NCBI RefSeq assembly: GCF_011067745.1
Contig: NZ_JAAMPJ010000004.1
Location: 434,001-498,000 of the forward strand
DNA length: 64,000 bases
DNA from: Lentzea alba
Lineage (GTDB): Bacteria; Actinomycetota; Actinomycetes; Mycobacteriales; Pseudonocardiaceae
Reading direction: 5' to 3'
Below the pieces are notes generated by a model. The model was not told where the DNA came from. It did not search any database and saw nothing but the letters and a program-made list of their open reading frames with translations. This document shows positions 57,083 through 64,000 of the stretch, in pieces. Each line of letters opens with the position of its first letter. Position 1 is the stretch's first letter. The translations under genes were made by a program, and so were the position numbers.

Positions 57083-57850
57083 GTGACCGGACTGCTCGAA
57101 GGCAAGCGACTGCTGATCACCGGTGTGATCACCGACGCGTCGATCGCCTTCCACGTCGCACGCGTCGCCCAGGAACAGGGCGCCGAGGTCGTGCTGACCG
57201 GGTTCGGCCGGATGAGCCTCGTGCAGCGCATCGCCCAGCGCCTGCCCAAGCCCGCGCCCGTGGTCGAGCTCGACGTGCAGAACCCCGAGCACCTGGACAC
57301 GCTGGCCGAGCGCGTCGGTGAGCACGTCGACGGCCTCGACGGCGTCGTGCACGCCATCGGCTTCGCCCCGCAGAGCTGCCTCGGCGCGCCCTTCATGGAT
57401 GCCCCGTGGGAGGACGTCTCGGTCGCGATGCACGTGTCGGCGTACTCGTACAAGGCGCTCGTGCAGGCCGTACGCCCGATGCTGTCGCACGGCTCGTCGG
57501 TCGTCGGCCTGGACTTCGACGCCCGCCAGGCGTGGCCCGCCTACAACTGGATGGGCGCGGCGAAGGCGGCGTTCGAGTCGATCAACCGCTACATGGCGCG
57601 TGAGCTCGGCCCGGACGGCATCCGCGTGAACCTGATCTCGGCCGGCCCGGTGCGCACCATGGCCGCGAAGTCCATCCCCGGCTTCGCCGAGCTGGAGAAG
57701 ATGTGGGGCGAGAAGGCTCCTCTCTCGTGGGACGTGGACGACCCGACGCCGGTCGCGAAGTCCGTGTGCGGCCTGCTGTCCGACTGGTTCCCGGCCACCA
57801 CGGGCTCGATGGTGTTCGTCGACGGTGGCGTGCACTTCCTCGGTCTCTAG
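57083..57850 (+). CDS. inhA: Enoyl-ACP reductase, InhA type
   Basis: 255 aa. NADH-dependent last step of chain elongation. It aligns by eye along its whole length with mycobacterial InhA: GLLEGKRLLITGVITDASIA, DVQNPEHLDTLAERV, the catalytic Tyr and Lys in PAYNWMGAAKAAFES, and RVNLISAGPVRTMAAKSIPGF. The residue matching InhA Ser94 is Ala (VVHAIGFAP). GTG 57083 (VTGLLEG) corresponds to the usual start; AAAGGG upstream is a weak ribosome site. A long hairpin ends the fabG-inhA unit. Confidence 0.96.
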   Translation: MTGLLEGKRLLITGVITDASIAFHVARVAQEQGAEVVLTGFGRMSLVQRIAQRLPKPAPVVELDVQNPEHLDTLAERVGEHVDGLDGVVHAIGFAPQSCLGAPFMDAPWEDVSVAMHVSAYSYKALVQAVRPMLSHGSSVVGLDFDARQAWPAYNWMGAAKAAFESINRYMARELGPDGIRVNLISAGPVRTMAAKSIPGFAELEKMWGEKAPLSWDVDDPTPVAKSVCGLLSDWFPATTGSMVFVDGGVHFLGL

Positions 57851-57866
57851 CCCGCCTGGGCTGCCG

Positions 57867-57915
57867 CACGCGGGGCCCTTTCGTACTGTCTCGTAGTACG
57901 AAAGGGCCCCGCGTG
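57867..57915. terminator. 21-bp perfect hairpin after inhA
   Basis: The arms 57867-57887 and 57895-57915 are fully complementary, with a 7-base loop (GTCTCGT). The centre of each arm contains GGGGCCC and TTTCGTAC. It separates inhA from hemH, so hemH probably has its own promoter in the following 60 bases. Confidence 0.85.
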
Positions 57916-57978
57916 TCGTTTGTGACGGCGAGGGCGGCTCGTCGTGTGGGGCGATCAGGCGTCTGATTGGATGGAGCG

Positions 57979-59004
57979 GTGAGTTTCGATGCGCTGCTCT
58001 GGCTGTCCTTCGGCGGTCCGGAAGGTCCCCAGGACGTCCGCCCCTTCCTGGAGAACGTGGTCCGCGGACGTGGCGTGCCGCCGGAGCGGCTGGACGAGGT
58101 CGAGGCCCACTACCAGCACTTCGGCGGCGTGTCGCCGATCAACCGCCTGAACCTCGAAGCCATCGAGGCGGTCAAGGCCCGCGGGTTCGAGCTGCCGATC
58201 TACTTCGGCAACCGCAACTGGCACCCGATGGTCGAGGACACCGTCGCGCGGATGAAGGCCGACGGCGTTCGCAGGGCGTTGGTCTTCCCGACGAGCGCGT
58301 ACGGCGGCTATTCGGCGTGCCGGCAGTACGACGAGGACATCGTGCGGGCACTGCAGGCCGTGCCGGACGGTCCGGAACTCGTGAAGCTGCGCCAGTTCTT
58401 CGACCACCCGCTGTTCGTGGCGGCGTTCGCGGACGGTGTCCGGGCCGCGGCTTCTTCTTTGTCCGGTTCCTACCGGCTCGTCTTCACCGCGCACTCGGTG
58501 CCGGTGTCCGCCGACAAGGCCGCCGGGCCGCCGTCCGAGGGCGGCTACCGCTACTCGCGTCAGGTCGTCGAGGCCTCCCGGCTGGTCGCCGCCGAGCTGG
58601 GGATCACCGAGTACGACGTGGTCTGGCAGTCGCGGTCCGGGCCGCCGCAGATCCCGTGGCTGGAGCCCGACGTCGTCGACCACATCGACGCGCTGCACGC
58701 CAAGGGCGTCACCGGGGTCGTGGTGTGCCCGATCGGGTTCGTGTCCGACCACCTCGAGGTGGTCTGGGACCTCGACACCGAGGCCCGCGACCGGGCACAG
58801 GAGCTGGGCATGGAGTTCGCCCGCGCCGCCACCCCGAACGCGGACCCGCGGTTCGCCGAGCTGGTGACCGAACTGGTCGCGGAACACACCTCTGGTGCTC
58901 CGATGCGGAAGCTGTCGGACTTCACGGCGGCGGGCTGCACGGTGAACGGCGCGCTGTGTGCGCCGTTGTGTTGCGAACCGGCCAAGAGGCCCGTCCGAAG
59001 CTAG
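57979..59004 (+). CDS. hemH: Ferrochelatase (coproporphyrin type)
   Basis: 341 aa. Inserts iron into a porphyrin; in Gram-positive bacteria the substrate is coproporphyrin III (also named cpfC). Motifs: [34 protein letters not shown], catalytic His in VFTAHSVPV and Glu in [14 protein letters not shown]. The C-terminal [12 protein letters not shown] supplies three Cys and SACRQYDED a fourth, matching the [2Fe-2S] ligands of actinobacterial enzymes. GTG 57979 has GGAG just upstream. Location after fabG-inhA is conserved in mycobacteria. Confidence 0.95.
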   Translation: MSFDALLWLSFGGPEGPQDVRPFLENVVRGRGVPPERLDEVEAHYQHFGGVSPINRLNLEAIEAVKARGFELPIYFGNRNWHPMVEDTVARMKADGVRRALVFPTSAYGGYSACRQYDEDIVRALQAVPDGPELVKLRQFFDHPLFVAAFADGVRAAASSLSGSYRLVFTAHSVPVSADKAAGPPSEGGYRYSRQVVEASRLVAAELGITEYDVVWQSRSGPPQIPWLEPDVVDHIDALHAKGVTGVVVCPIGFVSDHLEVVWDLDTEARDRAQELGMEFARAATPNADPRFAELVTELVAEHTSGAPMRKLSDFTAAGCTVNGALCAPLCCEPAKRPVRS

Positions 59005-59038
59005 ACAGCGATTTTTCAACGGGCGCAGAATTGGTCTC

Positions 59039-59761
59039 ATGACCAGTTCCGCGGCCGTTGAGGTCACCGGGCTCCGGGTCCGCCGGGGCAATCGTCTGGT
59101 CCTGCGGGACGTGAGCTGCACGATCCCGCGGGGCAGTGTCACGGGGCTCCTCGGCCCGTCCGGCTGCGGCAAGACCACGCTGCTGCGCTCGGTCGTCGGC
59201 GTCCAGATCGTCGAGTCCGGCGAGGTCACGGTGCTCGGTGCGCCCGCCGGCAGTCCCGGGCTGCGCAACCGGATCGGGTACGCGACGCAGAGCCCGTCCG
59301 TCTACGCCGACCTCACCGTCGGGCAGAACCTCAGGTACTTCGCCGCCGTGCTGCGGGCTCCCCGGTCCGACGTGCGGCGCGTGATCGACGAGGTGGGGCT
59401 CGGCGGGCACGAGGAGCAGCTCGTGTCGTCGTTGTCCGGCGGTGAGCTGTCGCGGACGAGTCTCGCGGTGGCCTTGCTCGGCAAACCCGAGTTGCTGGTG
59501 CTGGACGAGCCGACCGTCGGGCTCGACCCGTTGCTGCGCGACGAGCTGTGGATGTTGTTCCGCGTGCTCGCTGACCGCGGGGTCGCGCTGTTGGTGTCCA
59601 GCCACGTCATGGACGAGGCCGCGCGCTGCGAGCGGTTGCTGCTGATGCGTGACGGGGCGTTCCTCGCCGACGACACGCCCTCCGCGCTGCTGTCGGCGAC
59701 CGACACGAGCGACCTGGAGCAGGCGTTCCTCTCGCTGGTCCGGGCGAAGGAGGCGGCGTGA
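59039..59761 (+). CDS. ABC transporter ATP-binding protein
   Basis: 240 aa. Walker A LLGPSGCGKTTLLRSVVG, Q-loop ATQSPSVYADLTVGQNL, signature SSLSGGELSRTSLAVAL, Walker B LLVLDEPTVGLDP, H-loop VSSHVMDEA. It belongs to the ABC-2 exporter class and lacks the DrrA C-motif. ATG 59039 lies 34 bases after hemH. Its stop overlaps the start of the permease gene (GTGA). The cargo is unknown. Confidence 0.92.
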   Translation: MTSSAAVEVTGLRVRRGNRLVLRDVSCTIPRGSVTGLLGPSGCGKTTLLRSVVGVQIVESGEVTVLGAPAGSPGLRNRIGYATQSPSVYADLTVGQNLRYFAAVLRAPRSDVRRVIDEVGLGGHEEQLVSSLSGGELSRTSLAVALLGKPELLVLDEPTVGLDPLLRDELWMLFRVLADRGVALLVSSHVMDEAARCERLLLMRDGAFLADDTPSALLSATDTSDLEQAFLSLVRAKEAA

Positions 59762-60492
59762 ACACCTCGATCCTGCTGGCCACGACCGCGCGCATCCTTA
59801 ACCAGTTCCGCCACGACCGCCGCACCGTCGCGTTGATGGTGCTCATGCCGTCGTTGCTGCTGATCCTGCTGCGGTTCGTCTTCAACTCCGACCAGGCGTT
59901 CAGCCGCGCCGCACCGGCGCTGCTGGCGGTCTTCCCGTTCGCGATCATGTTCATCGTCACGTCGATCACGACCCTGCGCGAACGCACCACGGCCACGCTG
60001 GAACGGCTCATGACGATGCCGATCGCCAAGCTGGACCTGCTGTTCGGCTACGCGCTGGCGTTCGGGATCGTGGCGCTGGTCCAGGTGCTGGTCGCGGTCG
60101 GGATCTCGCTGTCGTGGCTCGGCCTGGAGATCGGCGGCTCGGTGTGGTTGCTCGTGGTCATCGCCGGGCTGGACGCGCTGCTGGGCACGGCGTTGGGCCT
60201 GTTCGCGAGCGCGTTCGCACGCACTGAGTTCCAGGCCGTGCAGTTCATGCCGTTGTTCGTCATGCCGCAGGTGTTGTTGTGCGGGCTGTTCGCACCGCGT
60301 GAGTCGATGACGCCCGTGCTGGAGTGGCTGTCGAACGTCATGCCCTTGTCGTACGCGGTGGACGCACTCACGGCCGTGACGACGTCGTCCGACATCACCG
60401 GCGAGTTGGTGCGCAACCTCGCGATCGTGGCCGCGTGCGGACTCCTCGCGCTCGTGCTGGGCGCCGTGACGCTGAGGAGGCGCACGCCTTAG
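59758..60492 (+). CDS. ABC-2 type transporter permease
   Basis: 244 aa with six helices. Typical features are the N-terminal ILNQFRHDRRTVALMVLMPSLLLILLRFVF and the coupling loop TLRERTTATLERLMTMPIAKLDLL, then MPLFVMPQVLLCGLFAPRESMPP-like PRESM region before the last helices. GTG 59758 overlaps the ATPase stop. The TAG stop overlaps the converging gene's TAA within TTAG (60489-60492). Confidence 0.92.
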   Translation: MNTSILLATTARILNQFRHDRRTVALMVLMPSLLLILLRFVFNSDQAFSRAAPALLAVFPFAIMFIVTSITTLRERTTATLERLMTMPIAKLDLLFGYALAFGIVALVQVLVAVGISLSWLGLEIGGSVWLLVVIAGLDALLGTALGLFASAFARTEFQAVQFMPLFVMPQVLLCGLFAPRESMTPVLEWLSNVMPLSYAVDALTAVTTSSDITGELVRNLAIVAACGLLALVLGAVTLRRRTP

Positions 60493-61286
60493 TGGCGCCC
60501 GGCTCCGGTGTCCGCGAGCACGCGCACGGCCTCGTCGACCGCCGCGCACCGGGCCCGCCGCACCGCTTCCGACAACGGCTTGAGCGCGTCGGTCCGCGCC
60601 GACATCGCCGACGCCGACATCGCGCCGCCGGGGGAGTCCGACCTGGCCACCTGCACGATCGCGTCGACCTCGGCGGCCCGCTGCAGCACCCGCAACGCGC
60701 GCGGCGGCATCGCGGCCGGCCACGGCAGGTGTGAGTTCGCGGTCGCGAGGTCGGCGATCTCCTTGCGCACGTTCGGCCGGTGCTTGGCCACGTCGAGGGA
60801 CGCCAGCGCGGCCGTCGCCTCGCGCAGTGCCGCGCCCAGGCCGTGCTCGGCCTCGCCGATCGGGATGTGCTCCAGGCCGTTGGACGACGGCAGGTCGAAC
60901 ACGGTCCAGCGCATCACGCCGTCCGCCACGATCTTCGGCACCAGCCCGATGTGCACGGACGGGATCACCAGCGCCTCGCCGGACCGCAGCGCACACGTCG
61001 AGAGCGGCCCCTTGCCACCCAGTCCGCGCACGTCACCGGGTACCGGCAACGCCAGACGCGCGGAAGTGGCGCCCGCGCGCCGCAGGGCGGCCAGCAGCAG
61101 GGCGGGGCCCACCGGGGCCTCGTCGGGACCGGGGAGGTCGAGCGCCGTGGCGGTGCCGTCGTCGTCGGCCACCACCTCGTGCTGCTCGGCCCACGTGTGC
61201 AGGGCGTCGAGGACGTCGTCGGAGGCGGCCAGACCGTGCAGCCATCCCGACGTCCACACGACCAGCGTGGCACTTGCACAGGACAC
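60489..61286 (-). CDS. Conserved-looking protein of unknown function
   Basis: 265 aa, soluble, without signal or membrane segment. It opens VSCASATLVVWTSGWLHGLAA and has a central region RLALPVPGDVRGLGGKGPLS and VDAIVQVARSDSPGGAMSAS, ending with an Ala/Arg-rich helix. I cannot name a family. GTG 61286 is preceded by TAATCT at six bases, a leaderless-type start. Strong third-position G+C confirms that it is coding. Its stop interlocks with the converging permease gene. Confidence 0.75.
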   Translation of the reverse strand: MSCASATLVVWTSGWLHGLAASDDVLDALHTWAEQHEVVADDDGTATALDLPGPDEAPVGPALLLAALRRAGATSARLALPVPGDVRGLGGKGPLSTCALRSGEALVIPSVHIGLVPKIVADGVMRWTVFDLPSSNGLEHIPIGEAEHGLGAALREATAALASLDVAKHRPNVRKEIADLATANSHLPWPAAMPPRALRVLQRAAEVDAIVQVARSDSPGGAMSASAMSARTDALKPLSEAVRRARCAAVDEAVRVLADTGAGRH

Positions 61287-61292
61287 CCGACG

Positions 61293-61298
61293 AGATTA
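61293..61298 (-). promoter_or_regulatory. Putative -10 element, leaderless start at 61286
   Basis: On the minus strand TAATCT is followed by six bases and GTG 61286. Confidence 0.4.
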
Positions 61299-61358
61299 CG
61301 TGGCCTCGCCCCACATGCCCCACCCGGTGTGCCCGATCCGAGACACCTGATTCGACGG

Positions 61359-61850
61359 TCAGCGGGCCGGACCGATGTGTTGTTCCAGGAGCGTGCGGAA
61401 CGACGCCATGTCCTCATCGGACGCGAACGCGCGGTGCGGCACCGAGAGCGACGCCGCGCCCTCGTCGAGCGTCTCCAGCACGAAGCCCTGCCTGGTCTCG
61501 GTCCAGCCCGGCAGCTCCTCCCAGACGATCTCCTCGCGCACCGAGTTGCCCACGGCCATCCGGAACGACTGGTCGTCCGCGCTGCCGACGACGGTCCGGC
61601 TGATCATCTCGTCGGACGAGAAGCGCCACCACACCGCGACCGGCTCCATGAACCCGATGACCAGGGCGCAGACCAGGCCGAACACGGCCGCGGGCACCAT
61701 GCCGTCGAACCCGAACAGCAGGACCGACGAGAACACGCCGAGCACGACCGCGAACCACGGCGCCCACCGGAACATCGGCACCATCGCCCGCAGGCTGGCC
61801 CGCCAGTCGGCAGGGGAGGGCGCCCATTTGAAATCAACGCTGTCACTCAT
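61359..61850 (-). CDS. YcxB-like membrane protein
   Basis: 163 aa. Two helices at about residues 28-48 and 52-72 (FAVVLGVFSSVLLFGFDG, PAAVFGLVCALVIGFM) are followed by a C-terminal domain with WEELPGWTETRQGFVLETL and AASLSVPHRAFASDEDMASF, the pattern of the YcxB-like C-terminal domain. Function unknown. ATG 61850 with GGGGCGAT just before it is chosen. It diverges from the AAA ATPase gene across 89 bases. Confidence 0.8.
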   Translation of the reverse strand: MSDSVDFKWAPSPADWRASLRAMVPMFRWAPWFAVVLGVFSSVLLFGFDGMVPAAVFGLVCALVIGFMEPVAVWWRFSSDEMISRTVVGSADDQSFRMAVGNSVREEIVWEELPGWTETRQGFVLETLDEGAASLSVPHRAFASDEDMASFRTLLEQHIGPAR

Positions 61851-61926
61851 ATCGCCCCGCATTCTGCTGTACGAGAAGCGCCGCCGCCTGGAGTTGCTCC
61901 ACATCGACGGGTCCGGATTCGGTGCG

Positions 61927-61932
61927 TAGCGT
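61927..61932 (+). promoter_or_regulatory. Putative -10 element, leaderless start at 61940
   Basis: TAGCGT is followed by seven bases and GTG 61940, supporting that start over GTG 61922. Confidence 0.35.
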
Positions 61933-61939
61933 CGTCTGC

Positions 61940-63331
61940 GTGACCCAGAACCTGGCCCGCACGGCGGGCGAACTGCGCGCCGCCGGGCACCTGCCGCGCG
62001 GCGTCAAGACCGAGATCAGGGAGAACCTCCTCGCGGCCCTGCGCGAAGGACGCAACCCGTGGCCCGGCATCGTCGGCTTCGACCGCACGGTGCTTCCTCA
62101 GCTCGAACGCGCGCTGCTGGCCGGCCACGACGTGGTCCTGCTCGGCGAGCGCGGTCAGGGCAAGACGCGGCTTTTGCGCACGTTGGTGACGTTGCTGGAC
62201 GAGTGGACGCCCGTGATCGAGGGCTCCGAGCTGGGCGAACACCCGCTCGACCCGATCACCCCGGAGTCCCGCCGGCGCGCGGCCGAGCTCGGCGACGACC
62301 TGCCGGTCGTGTGGCGGCACCGCGACGAGCGCTACGCGGAGAAGCTCGCGACGCCCGACACGTCCGTCGGCGACCTGGTCGGCGACGTCGACCCGGTGAA
62401 GGTCGCCGAGGGGCGTTCGCTCGGTGACCCGGAGACGATCCACTACGGCATGCTGCCGCGGGCGCATCGCGGCATCATCGCCATCAACGAACTGCCCGAC
62501 CTGGCCGAACGCATCCAGGTCGCGCTGCTGAACGTCATGGAGGAGCGCGACATCCAGGTCCGCGGCTACACGCTGCGGCTGCCGCTGGACGTGCTGCTCG
62601 TGGCGACCGCGAACCCGGAGGACTACACGAACCGCGGCCGCATCATCACGCCGCTCAAGGACCGCTTCGGCGCGGAGGTGCGCACGCACTACCCGTTGGA
62701 GATCGACGCCGAGGTCGACCTGGTCCGCCAGGAAGCCGACCTCGTCGCCGAGGTGGGCGACCACCTGCTGGAGATCATCGCCCGGTTCGTCCGCCACCTG
62801 CGGGAGTCCTCCTCGATCGACCAGCGTTCCGGAGTCTCCGCGCGGTTCGCCGTCGCGGCGGCGGAAACCGTTGCGGCGTCGGCACTGCGCCGGTCCGCGC
62901 TGATCGGTGAGACCCCGGCGATCGCCCGTCCGATCGACCTGGAGTCAGTGCCGGACGTGCTGCGCGGCAAGCTCGAGTTCGAGGCGGGGGAGGAGGGGCG
63001 CGAGGACGAGGTGCTCGTGCACCTGCTGCGCCGCTCGATCGCCGACACCGCCCGTGCCCGCCTGGCGGGGTTGAACCTGAGGGCGCTGGCCGAGGTCGTC
63101 TCGGACGGTCACCCGGTCGCGACCGGTGACCGCGTGCACGCCGGTGACCTGCTGGCGGCCCTGCCGGAGCTGCCGATCCTGCACGAGGTGGCGGCACGGA
63201 TGGGCGCGGGCCCGAAGGACCCCGTCGGCCGCATCGCCTCCGCCGTGGAACTGGCCCTGGAGTCGCTCTACCTGACTCGCCACCTGTCGAAGGACACCTC
63301 CTCCGACGACGACCGATCGGTGTACGGATGA
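61940..63331 (+). CDS. ChlI-type AAA+ ATPase (Mg-chelatase-like subunit)
   Basis: 463 aa. AAA+ core: DVVLLGERGQGKTRLLRTL (Walker A), GIIAINELPDLAERIQVALLNVMEERDIQVRG (Walker B and ChlI-type inserts), VLLVATANPEDYTNRGRIITPLKDRFG (sensor 1). It resembles the product annotated as 'possible magnesium chelatase' in mycobacteria. No bacteriochlorophyll genes are present, so a VWA-partner motor role is more likely. GTG 61940 is chosen. ATGA overlap with the next gene couples the two. Confidence 0.9.
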   Translation: MTQNLARTAGELRAAGHLPRGVKTEIRENLLAALREGRNPWPGIVGFDRTVLPQLERALLAGHDVVLLGERGQGKTRLLRTLVTLLDEWTPVIEGSELGEHPLDPITPESRRRAAELGDDLPVVWRHRDERYAEKLATPDTSVGDLVGDVDPVKVAEGRSLGDPETIHYGMLPRAHRGIIAINELPDLAERIQVALLNVMEERDIQVRGYTLRLPLDVLLVATANPEDYTNRGRIITPLKDRFGAEVRTHYPLEIDAEVDLVRQEADLVAEVGDHLLEIIARFVRHLRESSSIDQRSGVSARFAVAAAETVAASALRRSALIGETPAIARPIDLESVPDVLRGKLEFEAGEEGREDEVLVHLLRRSIADTARARLAGLNLRALAEVVSDGHPVATGDRVHAGDLLAALPELPILHEVAARMGAGPKDPVGRIASAVELALESLYLTRHLSKDTSSDDDRSVYG

Positions 63332-64000
63332 GGTATCGCTACGGACGCTGGGGAGGCGGCGCCGACCCGCTGGCGCCGCCGGTCGACCTCCGCGCGGCCG
63401 TCGACGAGCTCGGCCGCGAGATCATGGAAGGCGCGTCCCCGTCGTCCGCGTTGCGCGAGCTCCTGCGGCGCGGTGTGGACGGCACGCGGGGTCTGGACGA
63501 CCTGACCTCGCGGCTGTGGCAGCGCCGTGCGTCGATCCAGCGCCGGCACCGTCTGGACGGCACGCTGTCCGAGGTCCGCCAGCTGCTCGACAAGGCGGTC
63601 GAGGCCGAGCGCCGCGCGTTGTTCCCGGACCCGTCCGACGACGCGCGCTTCCGCGAGGCCCAGCTCGACGCCCTGCCGCCCGGTACCGCCGCGGCCGTGT
63701 CCGAGCTGTCCTCGTACGACTGGCGCTCCTCGGAGGCCCGCGAGGCGTTCGAACAGATCCGCGACCTGCTCGGCCGTGAACTGCTGGACCAGCGCTTCCA
63801 GGGCATGAAGGAAGCACTGTCCAACGTGGACTCCGAGGACGTGAAGCGCATCCAGCGCATGCTCCGCGACCTCAACTCGTTGCTGGAGGCGCACGCTTCG
63901 GGCTCCCCGGACACGCCGCGCCTGTTCGACGAGTTCATGCGCAAGCACGGCGAGTTCTTCCCGGAGAAGCCCCGCAACGTCGACGAGCTCATCGACGCCC
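63328..64000 (+). CDS. Partner of the ChlI-type ATPase, N-terminal part (cut by window edge)
   Basis: At least 224 codons, open at the window end, starting MRYRYGRWGGGADPLAPPVD. The visible part is helical and charged (AAVDELGREIMEGASPSSAL, RLWQRRASIQRRHRLDGTL, LGRELLDQRFQGMKEALSNV). Genes in this position after a ChlI-like ATPase normally encode a protein with a C-terminal VWA domain, which would lie beyond the window. The start codon overlaps the upstream stop (ATGA), indicating a two-component MoxR/VWA-like machine. Confidence 0.8.
   Translation, partial: MRYRYGRWGGGADPLAPPVDLRAAVDELGREIMEGASPSSALRELLRRGVDGTRGLDDLTSRLWQRRASIQRRHRLDGTLSEVRQLLDKAVEAERRALFPDPSDDARFREAQLDALPPGTAAAVSELSSYDWRSSEAREAFEQIRDLLGRELLDQRFQGMKEALSNVDSEDVKRIQRMLRDLNSLLEAHASGSPDTPRLFDEFMRKHGEFFPEKPRNVDELIDA

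Overview
The window is about 70% G+C, densely packed and rich in GTG starts and 1-4 base stop/start overlaps. Many genes begin 6-8 bases after a TANNNT hexamer, which indicates leaderless transcription. These traits, an InhA-type enoyl reductase, a Cys-rich Gram-positive ferrochelatase, BTAD/NB-ARC and NB-ARC/TPR regulators and a secreted GH9 cellulase point to a filamentous actinomycete. A Pseudonocardiaceae-like genome (Lentzea/Saccharothrix/Amycolatopsis type) is my inference. No rRNA, tRNA, CRISPR array, prophage or insertion sequence was seen.

Layout. 0-4.2 kb: cut-off CDS, gamma-glutamyltransferase, DinB-like protein, ECF sigma factor with a coupled membrane protein. 4.3-12.9 kb: translation and riboflavin block (def, fmt, a 57-codon repeat ORF, rsmB, a flavoprotein, rpe, ribD, ribE, ribBA, ribH, PH-domain protein), mostly chained by overlapping codons. 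12.9-20.1 kb: DUF1761 protein, NB-ARC/TPR protein with a possible amyloid motif, acnA, AraC regulator and its divergent hydrolase. 20.1-26.1 kb: roadblock / tiny ORF / DUF4388 operon, a small membrane protein, an ABC transporter and a BTAD-NB-ARC regulator. 26-33.9 kb: FAD monooxygenase, membrane proteins, sirtuin, acyl-CoA ligase, NlpC/P60 hydrolase, PLAT protein. 33.9-36.5 kb: GH9 cellulase behind a CebR-type operator. 36.5-45.9 kb: GNATs, TetR regulators, two isochorismatase-family hydrolases around a GlxA-type regulator, an aldo/keto reductase, a DrrAB-type exporter with its TetR repressor and twin operators, and a MobA-like protein. 45.9-48.9 kb: MoxR-DUF58-VWA operon. 48.9-56.3 kb: two-component system with a TAXI binding lipoprotein, a 2-oxoglutarate-type permease and a GlcD/Fe-S oxidoreductase. 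56.3-59.0 kb: fabG-inhA-hemH. 59-64 kb: ABC exporter, two uncharacterised proteins, and a ChlI-type AAA ATPase with a cut-off partner.

The most unusual points are: (i) an imperfect duplication of the fmt/rsmB junction enclosing a repeat-bearing ORF coupled at both ends; (ii) an RHIM/BASS-like motif at the N-terminus of an NLR-like STAND protein; (iii) the DUF4388 / 31-codon ORF / roadblock operon; (iv) a hairpin that hides the def Shine-Dalgarno; (v) palindromic GC hairpins inside two coding regions; and (vi) three convergent gene pairs whose stop codons share one CTAG.
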